From Methylotenera sp. (GTDB lineage: Bacteria; Pseudomonadota; Gammaproteobacteria; Burkholderiales; Methylophilaceae): a stretch of DNA of 64,000 bases. Location of the stretch: positions 1 to 64,000 of the forward strand of contig NZ_JAURYU010000046.1 of assembly GCF_030653755.1 (NCBI RefSeq), in the 5' to 3' direction. Below the pieces are notes generated by a model. That model made no database searches. It was given only the letters and a program-made list of their open reading frames with translations, and was not told the origin of the DNA. The first letter of the stretch is position 1, and each line of letters opens with the position of its first letter. This document shows, one piece after another, positions 17,860 to 27,073 of the stretch. Made by a program: the position numbers and the translations under genes.

Positions 17860-18825
17860 ATGCTTAAACTGCCAGACAATTTAAGTATTAGTCCTGGTCC
17901 AGCACCAGTTGGTAGAGTATTACCAGTTTTATCATCTGACAGTATTGGCACTACATCACAAGAGTCAAGTGCAAGAGCGACTCAGTTTGCGCTAGGCCGT
18001 GAATATTCTGCTCAGGTTCTTTCAAGAGTGGACGACAAAGCTTTCTTGGTTAAAGTCGATAATGCAGTGTTGAAAATGGATTTAGGTAACGCTGCGCATG
18101 TGGGTCAATCTATTACGTTGAGATACGTTCAAGATGCTCCTGTTCCTACTTTTTTCTTTACACCACAAGCAGCTAAGCCTACAGATGGGTCTGCGTTACT
18201 AAGTCCTGCAGCACGATTAATTGGGCAATATTTACAAGAAGCAGAAAAGAGCGGTGTCTCCAATAAGTTTGAGGCGGCTGCTGTGGTTACTCAAAGCCCG
18301 AAAGACCCTCAAATGGTTGCCCAAGGATTGAGGCAAGCTGTTGCAAATAGCGGCTTATTCTATGAATCTCATTTAAGTGAGATGTTACAAGGTGGACGCA
18401 CCTTGGCTGCAGTGATGCAGGAGCCTCAGAATCAAACCCAAACTCAAGCACAAATTGCAACATTGACAACGCAGCAATTAGCAATACTTGAGCAGAATCG
18501 ACTTAATTGGCATGGTGAAGTGTGGCCAGGGCAGAAAATGGAATGGGATGTTTATTTAGAGGAGCGTGACGGTAAAGATGGTGAGAATGCTAATGAGGGT
18601 AACGACGATATTAGATCAGTAGTCAGTGAGATAAAATTAACTTTTCCACATTTGGGTGTGGTTGCTGCTAAGCTAACTATTGTTAATGGAAACGTATCAA
18701 TTAATTTGCGTGCGGAGCAGAGTGATACCTTAGATGTACTTAAGAGTAAAAGTCGAGTTTTGACGCAGGCTATTAGTGACAATGGTCTGCAACTAGAAGG
18801 TTTGGTTATTTCAGAGTATGAGTAA
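17860..18825 (+). CDS. FliK-like hook-length-control-domain protein
   Basis: The 321-aa protein has a Gln-rich middle (QEPQNQTQTQAQIATLTTQQ) and a C-terminal region related to the FliK C-terminal domain (WPGQKMEWDVYLEERDG, IKLTFPHLGVVAAKLTIVNGNVSINLRAEQSDTLDVLKSKSRVLTQAISDNGLQLEGLVISEYE). A second, conventional fliK lies at 25093. It overlaps by 8 bp with a truncated FlhB paralogue, which suggests that the two act together in export switching. The exact role is unknown. Confidence 0.7.
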   Translation: MLKLPDNLSISPGPAPVGRVLPVLSSDSIGTTSQESSARATQFALGREYSAQVLSRVDDKAFLVKVDNAVLKMDLGNAAHVGQSITLRYVQDAPVPTFFFTPQAAKPTDGSALLSPAARLIGQYLQEAEKSGVSNKFEAAAVVTQSPKDPQMVAQGLRQAVANSGLFYESHLSEMLQGGRTLAAVMQEPQNQTQTQAQIATLTTQQLAILEQNRLNWHGEVWPGQKMEWDVYLEERDGKDGENANEGNDDIRSVVSEIKLTFPHLGVVAAKLTIVNGNVSINLRAEQSDTLDVLKSKSRVLTQAISDNGLQLEGLVISEYE

Positions 18826-19177
18826 AGCCGCCGAAAGTAAGTTGTTAAATCCAGTTCTTGGACTTGCGCCAAATCCGCATGCTTCTCACAATCCTAATCA
18901 ACAAGCTATTGCACTGACATATGCTACTGGTGACTATGCGCCGCGAGTCGTTGCTAAAGGCCGTGGTTTAATTGCTGAGCAAATTATTGCTAGAGCAAAA
19001 CAGCACGATATTTTCGTGCATGAATCCAAGGATTTAGTTGCGCTATTAATGCAAGTGGACCTAGATGAGCACATTCCACCTGCACTTTATCAAGCAATTG
19101 CTGAAATTCTATCTTGGCTTTATCGTTTAGAAGAGGCTAAAGCCGATGCTGTGGATGAAGAGTTTTTTAAATCTTAA
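18818..19177 (+). CDS. FlhB C-terminal-domain paralogue (FhlX type), no membrane domain
   Basis: At 119 aa it aligns only with the cytoplasmic domain of FlhB/YscU switch proteins (AIALTYATGDYAPRVVAKGRGLIAEQIIARAKQHDIFVHESKDLVALLMQVDLDEHIPPALYQAIAEILSWLYRLEE). It lacks the four transmembrane helices. The autocleavage motif NPTH of FlhB is replaced by NPNQ (HNPNQQAIAL), so self-cleavage is not expected. It is probably an accessory export-gate component that could stand in for the cleaved C-terminal piece of FlhB. Its stop overlaps the fliE stop tail-to-tail (shared TTAA). Confidence 0.82.
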   Translation: MSKAAESKLLNPVLGLAPNPHASHNPNQQAIALTYATGDYAPRVVAKGRGLIAEQIIARAKQHDIFVHESKDLVALLMQVDLDEHIPPALYQAIAEILSWLYRLEEAKADAVDEEFFKS

Positions 19178-19530
19178 ATTTGCATGCTCATAATATCTTG
19201 ATAGGCAGAAACCAATTTGTTGCGCACTTGAATAGTTGCTTGAAATGAGATGTTTGCTTTTTGCCCCGCGATCATGACATCTGACAAGCTAACGCTATCA
19301 TCGCCTAGCGCAAAGTTCTTACCTAATGTCTCAGCATTTTTTTGTACTTGGTTAACTTGATCCAAAGACGCTTTTAACGCATCTGCAAAGTCAATTTTCC
19401 CAGTACTCTTGTTTGCAATGATAGGGGATGTTAAATTTGCAATACCCTCTGTTTGTGGACGCTGTGCTGCTGCCCTCATTTGTGCAAGCATAGATTCTAT
19501 TCTGCTTGAATCAATACCACCTGCTTTCAT
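19174..19530 (-). CDS. fliE: Flagellar hook-basal body complex protein FliE
   Basis: FliE joins the MS ring to the proximal rod. The protein is 118 aa, with conserved KIDFADALKASLDQVNQVQKNAETLGKNFALGDDSVSLSDVMIAGQKANISFQATIQVRNKLVSAYQDIMSMQI. It is transcribed opposite to fliF, although fliE is more often the first gene of the fliEFGHIJ operon, so the divergent gap 19531-19732 must contain promoters in both directions. Confidence 0.95.
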   Translation of the reverse strand: MKAGGIDSSRIESMLAQMRAAAQRPQTEGIANLTSPIIANKSTGKIDFADALKASLDQVNQVQKNAETLGKNFALGDDSVSLSDVMIAGQKANISFQATIQVRNKLVSAYQDIMSMQI

Positions 19531-19732
19531 GATTGACCTCCCATTAATATCTAACCTAAATTTCTCATTGCTAATTTAACATTGAATTCAAATATCAAGG
19601 TGGTAAATAAGAAGAGTAAAATCACTCTATTCTTAAGTTAGATGTGAGATGAAATTGGCATAATGTCAATTAACTAGTGGTTATACCGATTTGATTTGTA
19701 GTGATGTGTTTAGAGTTTAATGGAGAAACGTG

Positions 19733-21373
19733 ATGGCAGCAGCTGACGCCACCTTGGTGAGTGAGGGTAGTTCTGGCGTATTCGCACAGATGGGAAGTAA
19801 GCTACTCCTAGTAGCAGGTATTGCTGCAGTGATAGCTGTAATGGTTGTATTTTGGTTATGGAGTCAGCAGCCTGACTATCGAGTTCTGTTTTCGAATTAC
19901 TCAGATAAGGACGGCGGTTCAATTGTGGCTGCACTAGAAAAACTGAATGTTCCTTATAAGTTTTCTGACAGTGGCACGGCAATTATGGTACCTGCGGCAC
20001 AAGTGCATCAAGTTAGGTTGAAGCTTGCCGCAGATGGTTTGCCTAGAGGTGGCAATATCGGCTTTGAGTTGTTGGAAAATCAGAAATTTGGTGTGTCTCA
20101 GTTTGTTGAACAAGTCAATTTTCAGCGTGGTTTAGAGGGTGAGTTAGAGCGTAGTATTCAATCTATCGCTGCAGTCGATGTGGCGAGAATTCATTTGGCA
20201 ATTCCAAAGCCGTCGGTTTTTGTGCGTGATCAACAAAAGCCTACCGCATCTGTATTATTAAATCTTCGCCCTGGCAGAACATTAGATGCTCAGCAGGTGA
20301 GTGCGGTCGTGCATTTGGTGGCAAGTAGTGTCCCTAATTTACCCATAGCGAATGTCACTGTGGTTGATCAAAATGGCAATTTACTTTCAGATACCACTAA
20401 AAAGCTAGGCGCAAAAAACCTAGATCCAGAGCAGTTGAAATATGTTGAAGAGATTCAACAGAGCATCGTTAAGCGTGTTGAGTCAATTATCAGTCCAATG
20501 GTGGGGCTTAAAAATGTACGTGCTGAGGCAAGCGCTGAGATAGATTTTTCAGTACAGGAGCAGGCTGCTGAAACTTACAAGCCGAATCAGCAACCAGATG
20601 CTGCGGCCGTTCGCAGTATGCAAAGTAATGAAACGCAATCAGTAAATGGCGATACAGCAGGTATACCAGGTGCGCTTTCTAATCAGCCACCACCGGCTGC
20701 TACTGCTCCGATTACTACAGAGGGTGGTGACGATGCTAATGGACAATCTGCAGCCAATCCAACACCAATCAATAGTGAAAAAAATCTCACAACTAACTAT
20801 GAGGTTGATAAAACGGTGAGTTACAGGCAGCAGCCGATGGGTGGAATCAAGCGCTTAAATGTTGCTGTGGTGGTTAATAATATGCCCGTGATTGATAAAA
20901 AGACGGGTAATGTTAGTTATAGAGCATTAACTGAAGCAGAAAAAACTCAAATTAATGATCTTGCTATGCAAGCAATGGGTTTCAATCGAGAACGCGGGGA
21001 TTCGCTCACGATTGTTAATACACCATTTGCAGGTGAACCTGAGCAAGTGTTGCCGGCTATTCCTCTTTGGGAGAATCCACGTGTGATTGAAAATGCTAAA
21101 GATGTGTTACGTTTCCTGGTTGGTATAATCGCTTTATGGATTATTTATCGCAAGGCTTTAAAGCCATTATTGAATAAGTTAACGACGCCACCAACAAGGG
21201 CGGCTAATCAAAACGAAGCGCCTGATACTGTTGTTAATATCAGTGAGGATGGTAGTGTTTCAACTAGCAAGCCAGCATATGAGCAAAAAATAGAGACGGC
21301 AAAACAACTCGCGAAAGATAATCCTAGAATGGTGGCGAGTGTGGTGGCTAACTGGACAAACGGAAACGAGTAA
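19733..21373 (+). CDS. fliF: Flagellar M-ring protein
   Basis: FliF forms the MS ring in the inner membrane. Transmembrane helices flank a large periplasmic region: LLLVAGIAAVIAVMVVFWLWS (about 25-45) and DVLRFLVGIIALWIIYRKALKPLL (about 460-482). The secretin-like YscJ domain (PDYRVLFSNYSDKDGGSIVAALEKLNVPYKF) and the C-terminal FliG-binding tail are present. The ORF track starts at a GTG (19730). I prefer the ATG at 19733, which is 7 nt from GGAG. It is the first gene of fliFGHIJK. Confidence 0.96.
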   Translation: MAAADATLVSEGSSGVFAQMGSKLLLVAGIAAVIAVMVVFWLWSQQPDYRVLFSNYSDKDGGSIVAALEKLNVPYKFSDSGTAIMVPAAQVHQVRLKLAADGLPRGGNIGFELLENQKFGVSQFVEQVNFQRGLEGELERSIQSIAAVDVARIHLAIPKPSVFVRDQQKPTASVLLNLRPGRTLDAQQVSAVVHLVASSVPNLPIANVTVVDQNGNLLSDTTKKLGAKNLDPEQLKYVEEIQQSIVKRVESIISPMVGLKNVRAEASAEIDFSVQEQAAETYKPNQQPDAAAVRSMQSNETQSVNGDTAGIPGALSNQPPPAATAPITTEGGDDANGQSAANPTPINSEKNLTTNYEVDKTVSYRQQPMGGIKRLNVAVVVNNMPVIDKKTGNVSYRALTEAEKTQINDLAMQAMGFNRERGDSLTIVNTPFAGEPEQVLPAIPLWENPRVIENAKDVLRFLVGIIALWIIYRKALKPLLNKLTTPPTRAANQNEAPDTVVNISEDGSVSTSKPAYEQKIETAKQLAKDNPRMVASVVANWTNGNE

Positions 21374-21378
21374 TATAA

Positions 21379-22377
21379 ATGAGTGATGCGGGTGTGATGA
21401 GAAGTGCAGTTTTAATGCTGGCGCTAGGTGAAGATGAAGCTGCGGAGGTCATGAAATTTCTCAGCCCCAAAGAGGTACAAAAGCTTGGGGCGGCTATGGC
21501 AACATTAAAATCTGTGGGGCGTGAGCAAGTAGAGACGGTAGTGAGTGATTTTTTAGCAGAAGCTGAGATGAGTAGTAATTTGGGCCTTGATTCAGACGAA
21601 TATATTCGATCAGTCCTTACTAAAGCGCTGGGAGATGATAAGGCATCTAGTTTACTTAACCGTATTTTACAAACTAGAGATGCTAGTGGTATTGAAAGCT
21701 TAAAGTGGATGGATGCGCATACGGTGGCTGAGTTTATTAAAAATGAACATCCACAGATTATCGCTACTATCTTAGTGCATTTAGAACCTGATCAAGTTGC
21801 AGAGATTTTTGGGCACTTTACTGATCGTTTACGTCAGGATGTGATGTTGCGAATTGCAACGCTTGATGGTGTTAAACCTGTCGCGTTGCGTGAGCTTAAT
21901 GAAGTAATGACGAAGTTACTGACTGGTAATGAAAACATCAAAAAACAAACCATGGGTGGTGTAAAAGTTGCTGCCAATATTATGAACTTCATGAACGGTG
22001 AGACAGAGGCTGTTGTGTTAGAAGGACTTAAAAATTATGACGATGACATGGCTCAGCGCATTATGGATGAGATGTTTGTATTCGATAATATTATGGATAT
22101 TGATGATAAAGGTATTCAGGTGATGTTGAGAGAGGTTCAATCAGAAACGTTAATTATTGCGCTTAAAGGCACTACAGAAGAAATGCGTGAAAAAATATTT
22201 AAAAATATGTCGTCTCGTGCAGCTGAGATGATGCGTGAAGATTTAGAGTCAAAAGGACCTGTTAAGCTTTCAGAGGTTGAGGCGCAACAGAAGCAAATAT
22301 TACAAATTGTTCGCAGGCTAGCAGATGAAGGGCAAATTCAGCTGGCTGGTAAAGGCGGCGATGATCAATATGTATAA
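21379..22377 (+). CDS. fliG: Flagellar motor switch protein FliG
   Basis: FliG is the C-ring protein that contacts the stator and generates torque. The protein is 332 aa, with the middle-domain EHPQ motif (EFIKNEHPQIIATILVHLEPDQVAEIF) and the C-terminal torque helix (TLIIALKGTTEEMREKIFKNMSSRAAEMMREDLESKGPVKLSEVEAQQKQIL) carrying the conserved charged residues. It lies 5 bp after fliF. Confidence 0.97.
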   Translation: MSDAGVMRSAVLMLALGEDEAAEVMKFLSPKEVQKLGAAMATLKSVGREQVETVVSDFLAEAEMSSNLGLDSDEYIRSVLTKALGDDKASSLLNRILQTRDASGIESLKWMDAHTVAEFIKNEHPQIIATILVHLEPDQVAEIFGHFTDRLRQDVMLRIATLDGVKPVALRELNEVMTKLLTGNENIKKQTMGGVKVAANIMNFMNGETEAVVLEGLKNYDDDMAQRIMDEMFVFDNIMDIDDKGIQVMLREVQSETLIIALKGTTEEMREKIFKNMSSRAAEMMREDLESKGPVKLSEVEAQQKQILQIVRRLADEGQIQLAGKGGDDQYV

Positions 22378-22388
22378 GGTAGAATTGC

Positions 22389-23063
22389 ATGGCTAATGCA
22401 AATACTCCTAAAGAACAGCAAAGTGCTTATGAGCGCTGGGAGATGGCTTCGTTCTCTGATGTTAATTATGAGCGCAATAGAGGAATTTCAGCTAATAATC
22501 AGCCTAAAAAAAAGGACATGTCATCTGTAAACCCAGCAGAAATAGCGCAGGTCTTTGAATCTACTCGCAAAGATGCTTACAAAAAAGGAATGCAGGAGGG
22601 GTTTGCCGCAGGAATGGCTCAGGCGAGAGAGTTAGCACAAGTTGAAAAGGCGCAGTTCATGCAATTGATGAATGCGTTTGCTAGCGCCTTGGAGAGTGCG
22701 GATGAGCAGATTGCTGAAGATGTACTTTCTTTAGCGTTAGATATCGCTAAGTCTATGCTGAAAATTAAGCTTGATGTTGATAAAAAAGTATTACTGCCTG
22801 TGGTGTTGGATGCAATTCATTATTTACCACATATTCAAAGGCCAGCTAGGATTCTGGTGCACCATGAGGATATGCATCTGTTACGTGAACACATGGCTGA
22901 TGAAATTACCAATGATCATTGGCAGATACATGAGGATAGCAATATTGAACGTGGTGGGTGTTTGGTTGAGACTGGTGCAAATCAAGTAGATGCTACCAAT
23001 CAAACGCGCTGGAAAAGAATTACTGAAGCATTAGCTAAGAATAATGATTGGTTACTTCCATGA
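22389..23063 (+). CDS. fliH: Flagellar assembly protein FliH (export ATPase regulator)
   Basis: FliH binds and restrains the FliI ATPase. The 224-aa protein has a variable N-terminus ([11 protein letters not shown]), a GxxxG-rich helix ([20 protein letters not shown]) and a conserved C-terminal domain ([48 protein letters not shown]). Its stop overlaps the preferred fliI start (ATGA). Confidence 0.93.
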   Translation: MANANTPKEQQSAYERWEMASFSDVNYERNRGISANNQPKKKDMSSVNPAEIAQVFESTRKDAYKKGMQEGFAAGMAQARELAQVEKAQFMQLMNAFASALESADEQIAEDVLSLALDIAKSMLKIKLDVDKKVLLPVVLDAIHYLPHIQRPARILVHHEDMHLLREHMADEITNDHWQIHEDSNIERGGCLVETGANQVDATNQTRWKRITEALAKNNDWLLP

Positions 23064-24508
23064 GTGATGAAGTGCTCGATTTTGCTGAAAATAAGCATTT
23101 AAACGTGCATCAGCAACGCTGGAGCGATCACATTCGGGATTGTAAAGAGATTTTACGTATCGTTGAACCCTTAGAAGTTGCTGGTCGTATTGTAAAACTT
23201 ACTGGGTTGGTCATGGAGGCCGTAGGAATTAAGTTGCCAATTGGCAGCGCATGTTACGTCCCACTTGCGGAAGGTAGGCGTGTTGAGGCAGAAGTGGTTG
23301 GCTTCGATGGCGAGCGAATGCTCCTGATGCCACAAAGTAGCGTCGATGGTATTACACCAGGTGCAAAAGTGTTTGCATTAGAGGTGGCTGAGAGTTTACC
23401 CAAGCCACATCATGGACAACCCCCTCGCCGTCGTGCAACAGACCGGGCACGTCATTTACCGGTTGGTGTTGAATTGCTCGGTAGGGTAGTTGATGGTGCA
23501 GGAAATCCATTAGATGATTTAGGTGCAATTAATCCAACTCAAAGTTCTGCATTAAATGCTAGGCCGATGAACCCTTTAATGCGTGCCCCAATAGAGCATG
23601 TGCTGGATGTTGGCGTTCGTGCCATTAACAGCATGCTCACTGTAGGTCGTGGTCAGCGCATGGGTTTATTTGCAGGTTCTGGCGTAGGTAAGAGTGTTCT
23701 GCTCGGGATGATGGCGCGCTACACCACTGCGGATGTTATCGTCGTGGGGCTAATCGGTGAGCGAGGTCGAGAGGTTCAAGAGTTTATTGAGCAGATTTTA
23801 GGTCCTGAAGGTCTTGCTCGCTCAGTTGTTGTAGCTGCGCCAGCTGATGCTCCTGCATTAATGCGCTTGCAAGGTGCAAGTTATGCTACCACTATTGCTG
23901 AAAGTTTTCGTAACGAAGGCAAAAATGTATTATTGATTATGGATTCATTAACTCGTTATGCGATGGCACAACGTGAAATTGCATTAGCGATTGGTGAGCC
24001 TCCAGCTACCAAAGGCTATCCGCCTTCAGTTTTTGCCAAGTTACCTGCGTTGGTTGAGCGGGCTGGTAACGGACGTCGTGGCGAGGGCTCCATTACTGCA
24101 TTTTATACTGTACTCACCGAGGGTGATGATCAACAAGACCCTATTGCTGATGCAGCGCGTGCTATTTTAGATGGCCATATTGTATTAAGCCGTAGTTTAG
24201 CGGAAAGTGGACATTATCCTGCGATTGATGTTGAGCAATCAATAAGTCGTGCTATGCATAATATTACTAGCCCTGATCATCAGAAGTTGGCGCGTAAGTT
24301 AAAGCAACTGAACTCGCGCTATGCGCGTAGTGTTGATTTGATTAATGTTGGCGCCTATGAGGCTGGTAGTGATGCGGTGTTAGATATGGCGATATCCAAG
24401 CATGAGTTAATAGAGCGATTTTTACAGCAAGATGTATCTGAACGTTCAGATTGGGAAGAGAGTCTACATTTTTTAGAAGCGGTACTTCATGGTGTTCCAT
24501 TAAGTTAA
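23060..24508 (+). CDS. fliI: Flagellum-specific export ATPase FliI
   Basis: FliI is an F1-beta-like hexameric ATPase of the flagellar type III system. Walker A is in [21 protein letters not shown] (near residue 207), Walker B in [19 protein letters not shown], and the family signature is [23 protein letters not shown]. The ORF track starts at a TTG (23048); the ATG at 23060 overlaps the fliH stop and is the likely start. Confidence 0.97.
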   Translation: MSDEVLDFAENKHLNVHQQRWSDHIRDCKEILRIVEPLEVAGRIVKLTGLVMEAVGIKLPIGSACYVPLAEGRRVEAEVVGFDGERMLLMPQSSVDGITPGAKVFALEVAESLPKPHHGQPPRRRATDRARHLPVGVELLGRVVDGAGNPLDDLGAINPTQSSALNARPMNPLMRAPIEHVLDVGVRAINSMLTVGRGQRMGLFAGSGVGKSVLLGMMARYTTADVIVVGLIGERGREVQEFIEQILGPEGLARSVVVAAPADAPALMRLQGASYATTIAESFRNEGKNVLLIMDSLTRYAMAQREIALAIGEPPATKGYPPSVFAKLPALVERAGNGRRGEGSITAFYTVLTEGDDQQDPIADAARAILDGHIVLSRSLAESGHYPAIDVEQSISRAMHNITSPDHQKLARKLKQLNSRYARSVDLINVGAYEAGSDAVLDMAISKHELIERFLQQDVSERSDWEESLHFLEAVLHGVPLS

Positions 24509-24549
24509 ATTTTGGAGCTATCTAAACAGGTATTAGTGGGAGTATCTTA

Positions 24550-24996
24550 ATGACGACAAAATCTGGCAATGTGTTAAAAATGTTAGAGGAAATAGCCACC
24601 AAAGAAGTTGAGTTGGCTACTGAGGCATTAGCAAAAGCAATGAAAGTGGTAGATGAGGCACAAGATAAATACGATATGTTATTAGAGTATCGTAAGGGCT
24701 ATCAGGATAATTTAAATGCAAATCTATCTAAAGGCATGAGTGCTGAGGCTTATCAAAACTTCCAAAACTTTTTTAAAAAGCTTGATCATGCCATTACTGG
24801 ACAGAAAGAAGTGGTGGTGTTTGCTGAGCAGCAAGTGAAAGTACATCGAACATTGTGGCAAGAAAGTCAACGTAAGAAGCTTTCTTACGATGTGCTCATA
24901 TCTCGTTCAGATAAGCGTGCGGTTAAAGTAGAGCAAAAAAGAGATCAGAAAATGATGGATGAGTTCGCAACCCGAATGGCGCGAACAAAGCGTTAA
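24550..24996 (+). CDS. fliJ: Flagellar export chaperone-escort protein FliJ
   Basis: This 148-aa, almost wholly coiled-coil protein follows fliI (VELATEALAKAMKVVDEAQDKYDMLLEYRKGYQDNL). FliJ acts as the gamma-like stalk of the FliI hexamer and recycles export chaperones. A GGGAG ribosome site precedes the ATG. Confidence 0.92.
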   Translation: MTTKSGNVLKMLEEIATKEVELATEALAKAMKVVDEAQDKYDMLLEYRKGYQDNLNANLSKGMSAEAYQNFQNFFKKLDHAITGQKEVVVFAEQQVKVHRTLWQESQRKKLSYDVLISRSDKRAVKVEQKRDQKMMDEFATRMARTKR

Positions 24997-25092
24997 ACTT
25001 TTAGAATTGACGATGATTAGGTCCTTATTTTAATGAATTGAACAGGCGGCCTCTCATTTAGAATGAAGTTATTATTAAATAGGTGAATTAGC

Positions 25093-26394
25093 ATGCAAAC
25101 ACTTCCAACATCAGTATCGCAAACAAAAGCGCTTAGCTTGGCTGATGTCGCGAATCAGAATGGGGCGCAAGTTAATAAATCTTCAACAGAAAATGCTAAA
25201 AAATCTTTTCAGGCTGAGCTGAATAGGCAAGTTCGATTCAAACAAAATCAGGCACAAACAAAGCAAGAGAAAGGTGCTGAATCTCTAAAGAATCAAGCAC
25301 AACAAAAGTCATCTGTAAAAAATAAGTCTGAAGATGATAAGGCACAATTCTCAGCTAATCAAGATTTAAGCAGTAACCAAAGTGAAAATTCCTTTTTGAT
25401 AGACTTGAGTAAGCAACTGGAAGCGGCCCGTGATTTATCTGGCAAGGTTGTATTGGATGAAGTTAAAGATTTGTCTCAAGATGTTATAACAGCGAATGCA
25501 ACAGATAAAGAACCTGCTACCTCTAATTTAATTTCAACACTAGGCATTTTTTCTGGGCAAGCATTGCAAAATAACACAAATGCCTTAGAAGCATCTTCTG
25601 AGGCTGGATCTAAACTAGAAACAACAGCAGATTTGCTAGCATCACAAAAAAACTTGATGCCTACATTAAATGGTTCAAGTAAGCTTGCTCCGGGAGCTAC
25701 AAAGCAAGACGATACTTCTCAGATCGTTGATGATGTGATGGCAAAACCGCAAAATGAGAAACTAGTAGACGTTTTAGCATCTAAAACTGAATCAAAGTTG
25801 GTTGCGGAAGAATTGGCTTTTAATAAGGCTATGGCAAACGTAGCTACAAAAGAGTTACCTGTTAAAGATGCATCGTCCAACATCATTCAGACACAAGCGG
25901 CAACTGTCAGTGCTGTACAAACTAACAGTAGTCTTGCATCTCAACAATTGGCTAGTGCAAATCTAATTAATGTATATCCTGGTAAGTCAGGCTGGGATCA
26001 AGCCATTAGCCAAAAAGTCGTATGGATGCTAGGTGCTGGTCAGCAGTCAGCTTCACTTACATTAAATCCGCCAGATTTAGGCCCATTAAAAGTAGTGATT
26101 AATGTACATAATGATCAAGCGGATACCACATTTATTTCAGATAATGATGAAGTTAGAAAAGCGCTTGAAAGCGGAATGTCGCATTTGAGAGATAAAATGA
26201 GCGAATCAGGCATTCAATTAGGACAGGCTAATGTGAGTACCAGTCAGCAATCGCAACAGGAGTTCCAGCAAGCTGCCCAAAATAGAGTAAATCAAAACGT
26301 TAAAAATCAAATAAATGAACCAGCAGTAGAGGGCGGTGATCAGGCTAGAGTAACTGTACGCGTTTCTGATGGGTTAGTTGATACCTTTGCTTAG
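25093..26394 (+). CDS. fliK: Flagellar hook-length control protein FliK
   Basis: FliK measures hook length and triggers the substrate switch through FlhB. The 433-aa protein has a low-complexity Gln/Lys/Ser-rich N-terminal half and the Flg_hook C-terminal domain (ASLTLNPPDLGPLKVVINVHNDQADTTFISDNDEVRKALESGMSHLRDKMSESGIQLGQANVS), followed by a Gln/Asn-rich tail. The LNPPDLGPLxV motif is diagnostic. Confidence 0.95.
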   Translation: MQTLPTSVSQTKALSLADVANQNGAQVNKSSTENAKKSFQAELNRQVRFKQNQAQTKQEKGAESLKNQAQQKSSVKNKSEDDKAQFSANQDLSSNQSENSFLIDLSKQLEAARDLSGKVVLDEVKDLSQDVITANATDKEPATSNLISTLGIFSGQALQNNTNALEASSEAGSKLETTADLLASQKNLMPTLNGSSKLAPGATKQDDTSQIVDDVMAKPQNEKLVDVLASKTESKLVAEELAFNKAMANVATKELPVKDASSNIIQTQAATVSAVQTNSSLASQQLASANLINVYPGKSGWDQAISQKVVWMLGAGQQSASLTLNPPDLGPLKVVINVHNDQADTTFISDNDEVRKALESGMSHLRDKMSESGIQLGQANVSTSQQSQQEFQQAAQNRVNQNVKNQINEPAVEGGDQARVTVRVSDGLVDTFA

Positions 26395-26501
26395 TTGTAC
26401 TTTCTTCAGTTAATCAATGTCATTACTTGGTTAAGTATCAATCTAAAGTGTTTTTCCCTCTCTTATTCCAGTATCTGGTAGTTTAATTTTTTTGCATAAT
26501 G

Positions 26502-26535
26502 TAGCCATAATATGGCTATGACTGCATAATATGCA
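26502..26535. promoter_or_regulatory. Tandem palindromes upstream of fliL
   Basis: TAGCCATA-A-TATGGCTA (26502-26518) and TGCATA-A-TATGCA (26523-26535) are two adjacent perfect palindromes sharing the core ATAATAT. They sit 28-60 bp before the fliL start in the only sizeable gap (168 bp) of the fli operon, so they may be operator sites of a promoter for fliLMNOPQR. Confidence 0.4.
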
Positions 26536-26562
26536 ATCATAGTTAAATTAAAGGGAAAATAG

Positions 26563-27054
26563 ATGGCTCAAGATCCGAAACAAGAATCAGAAGAAGCGGC
26601 TCCTGCCTCAAAGAAAAAACTTATCATCATCATTGCTGCATTGGTTTTGGTAATTGGAGGTGGCGGTGGCGCGTGGTTTTTCATGCAACAAAAATCAGAC
26701 GTAAAAAAAGTAGAGGTTAAAAAAGAAGAGCCGATAAAAGCGCCTGTATTTTTAGCTCTTGATACATTTACAGTCAATTTGCAACCAGACCCAGATGAAA
26801 GGTTTCTGCAGGTTGATATATCATTACAAGTTGCGAGTCCTGAAGTCGCAGAAGCTATTAAACTACATATGCCTTCAGTTAAAAATCGTTTATTACTATT
26901 GCTAACGAGCAAAAGTGCTGCTGAGATATCAACGCTAGAGGGTAAGCAAGATTTGAGTAAAGAAATTATTGATGAGGTATCAAAACCATTCCCCCCTAAC
27001 ACCAAGCCACAAGAAGTTTTGGATGTATTTTTTACTTCGTTTGTAGTTCAATAA
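26563..27054 (+). CDS. fliL: Flagellar basal body-associated protein FliL
   Basis: FliL is a single-pass inner-membrane protein that surrounds and stabilises the stators. The 163-aa protein has a short cytoplasmic N-terminus, a TM helix KLIIIIAALVLVIGGGGGAWFFM (about 20-42), and a periplasmic FliL domain (PVFLALDTFTVNLQPDPDERFLQVDISLQVASPEVAEAIKLHMPSVKNRLLLLLTSKSAAEI). Ribosome site AAGGGAAAATAG. Confidence 0.96.
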   Translation: MAQDPKQESEEAAPASKKKLIIIIAALVLVIGGGGGAWFFMQQKSDVKKVEVKKEEPIKAPVFLALDTFTVNLQPDPDERFLQVDISLQVASPEVAEAIKLHMPSVKNRLLLLLTSKSAAEISTLEGKQDLSKEIIDEVSKPFPPNTKPQEVLDVFFTSFVVQ

Positions 27055-27073
27055 CTCATGCTAAGTTTACATT

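Noticed and set aside
19655-19680. TTGGCATAATGTCAAT as a sigma-54 site before fliF
   Set aside because: The GG element is present but the required GC of the -12 box is not at the right distance. A weak sigma-28-like TCAATTAA-N11-ACCGATTT nearby (19665-19691) is also too poor to call.
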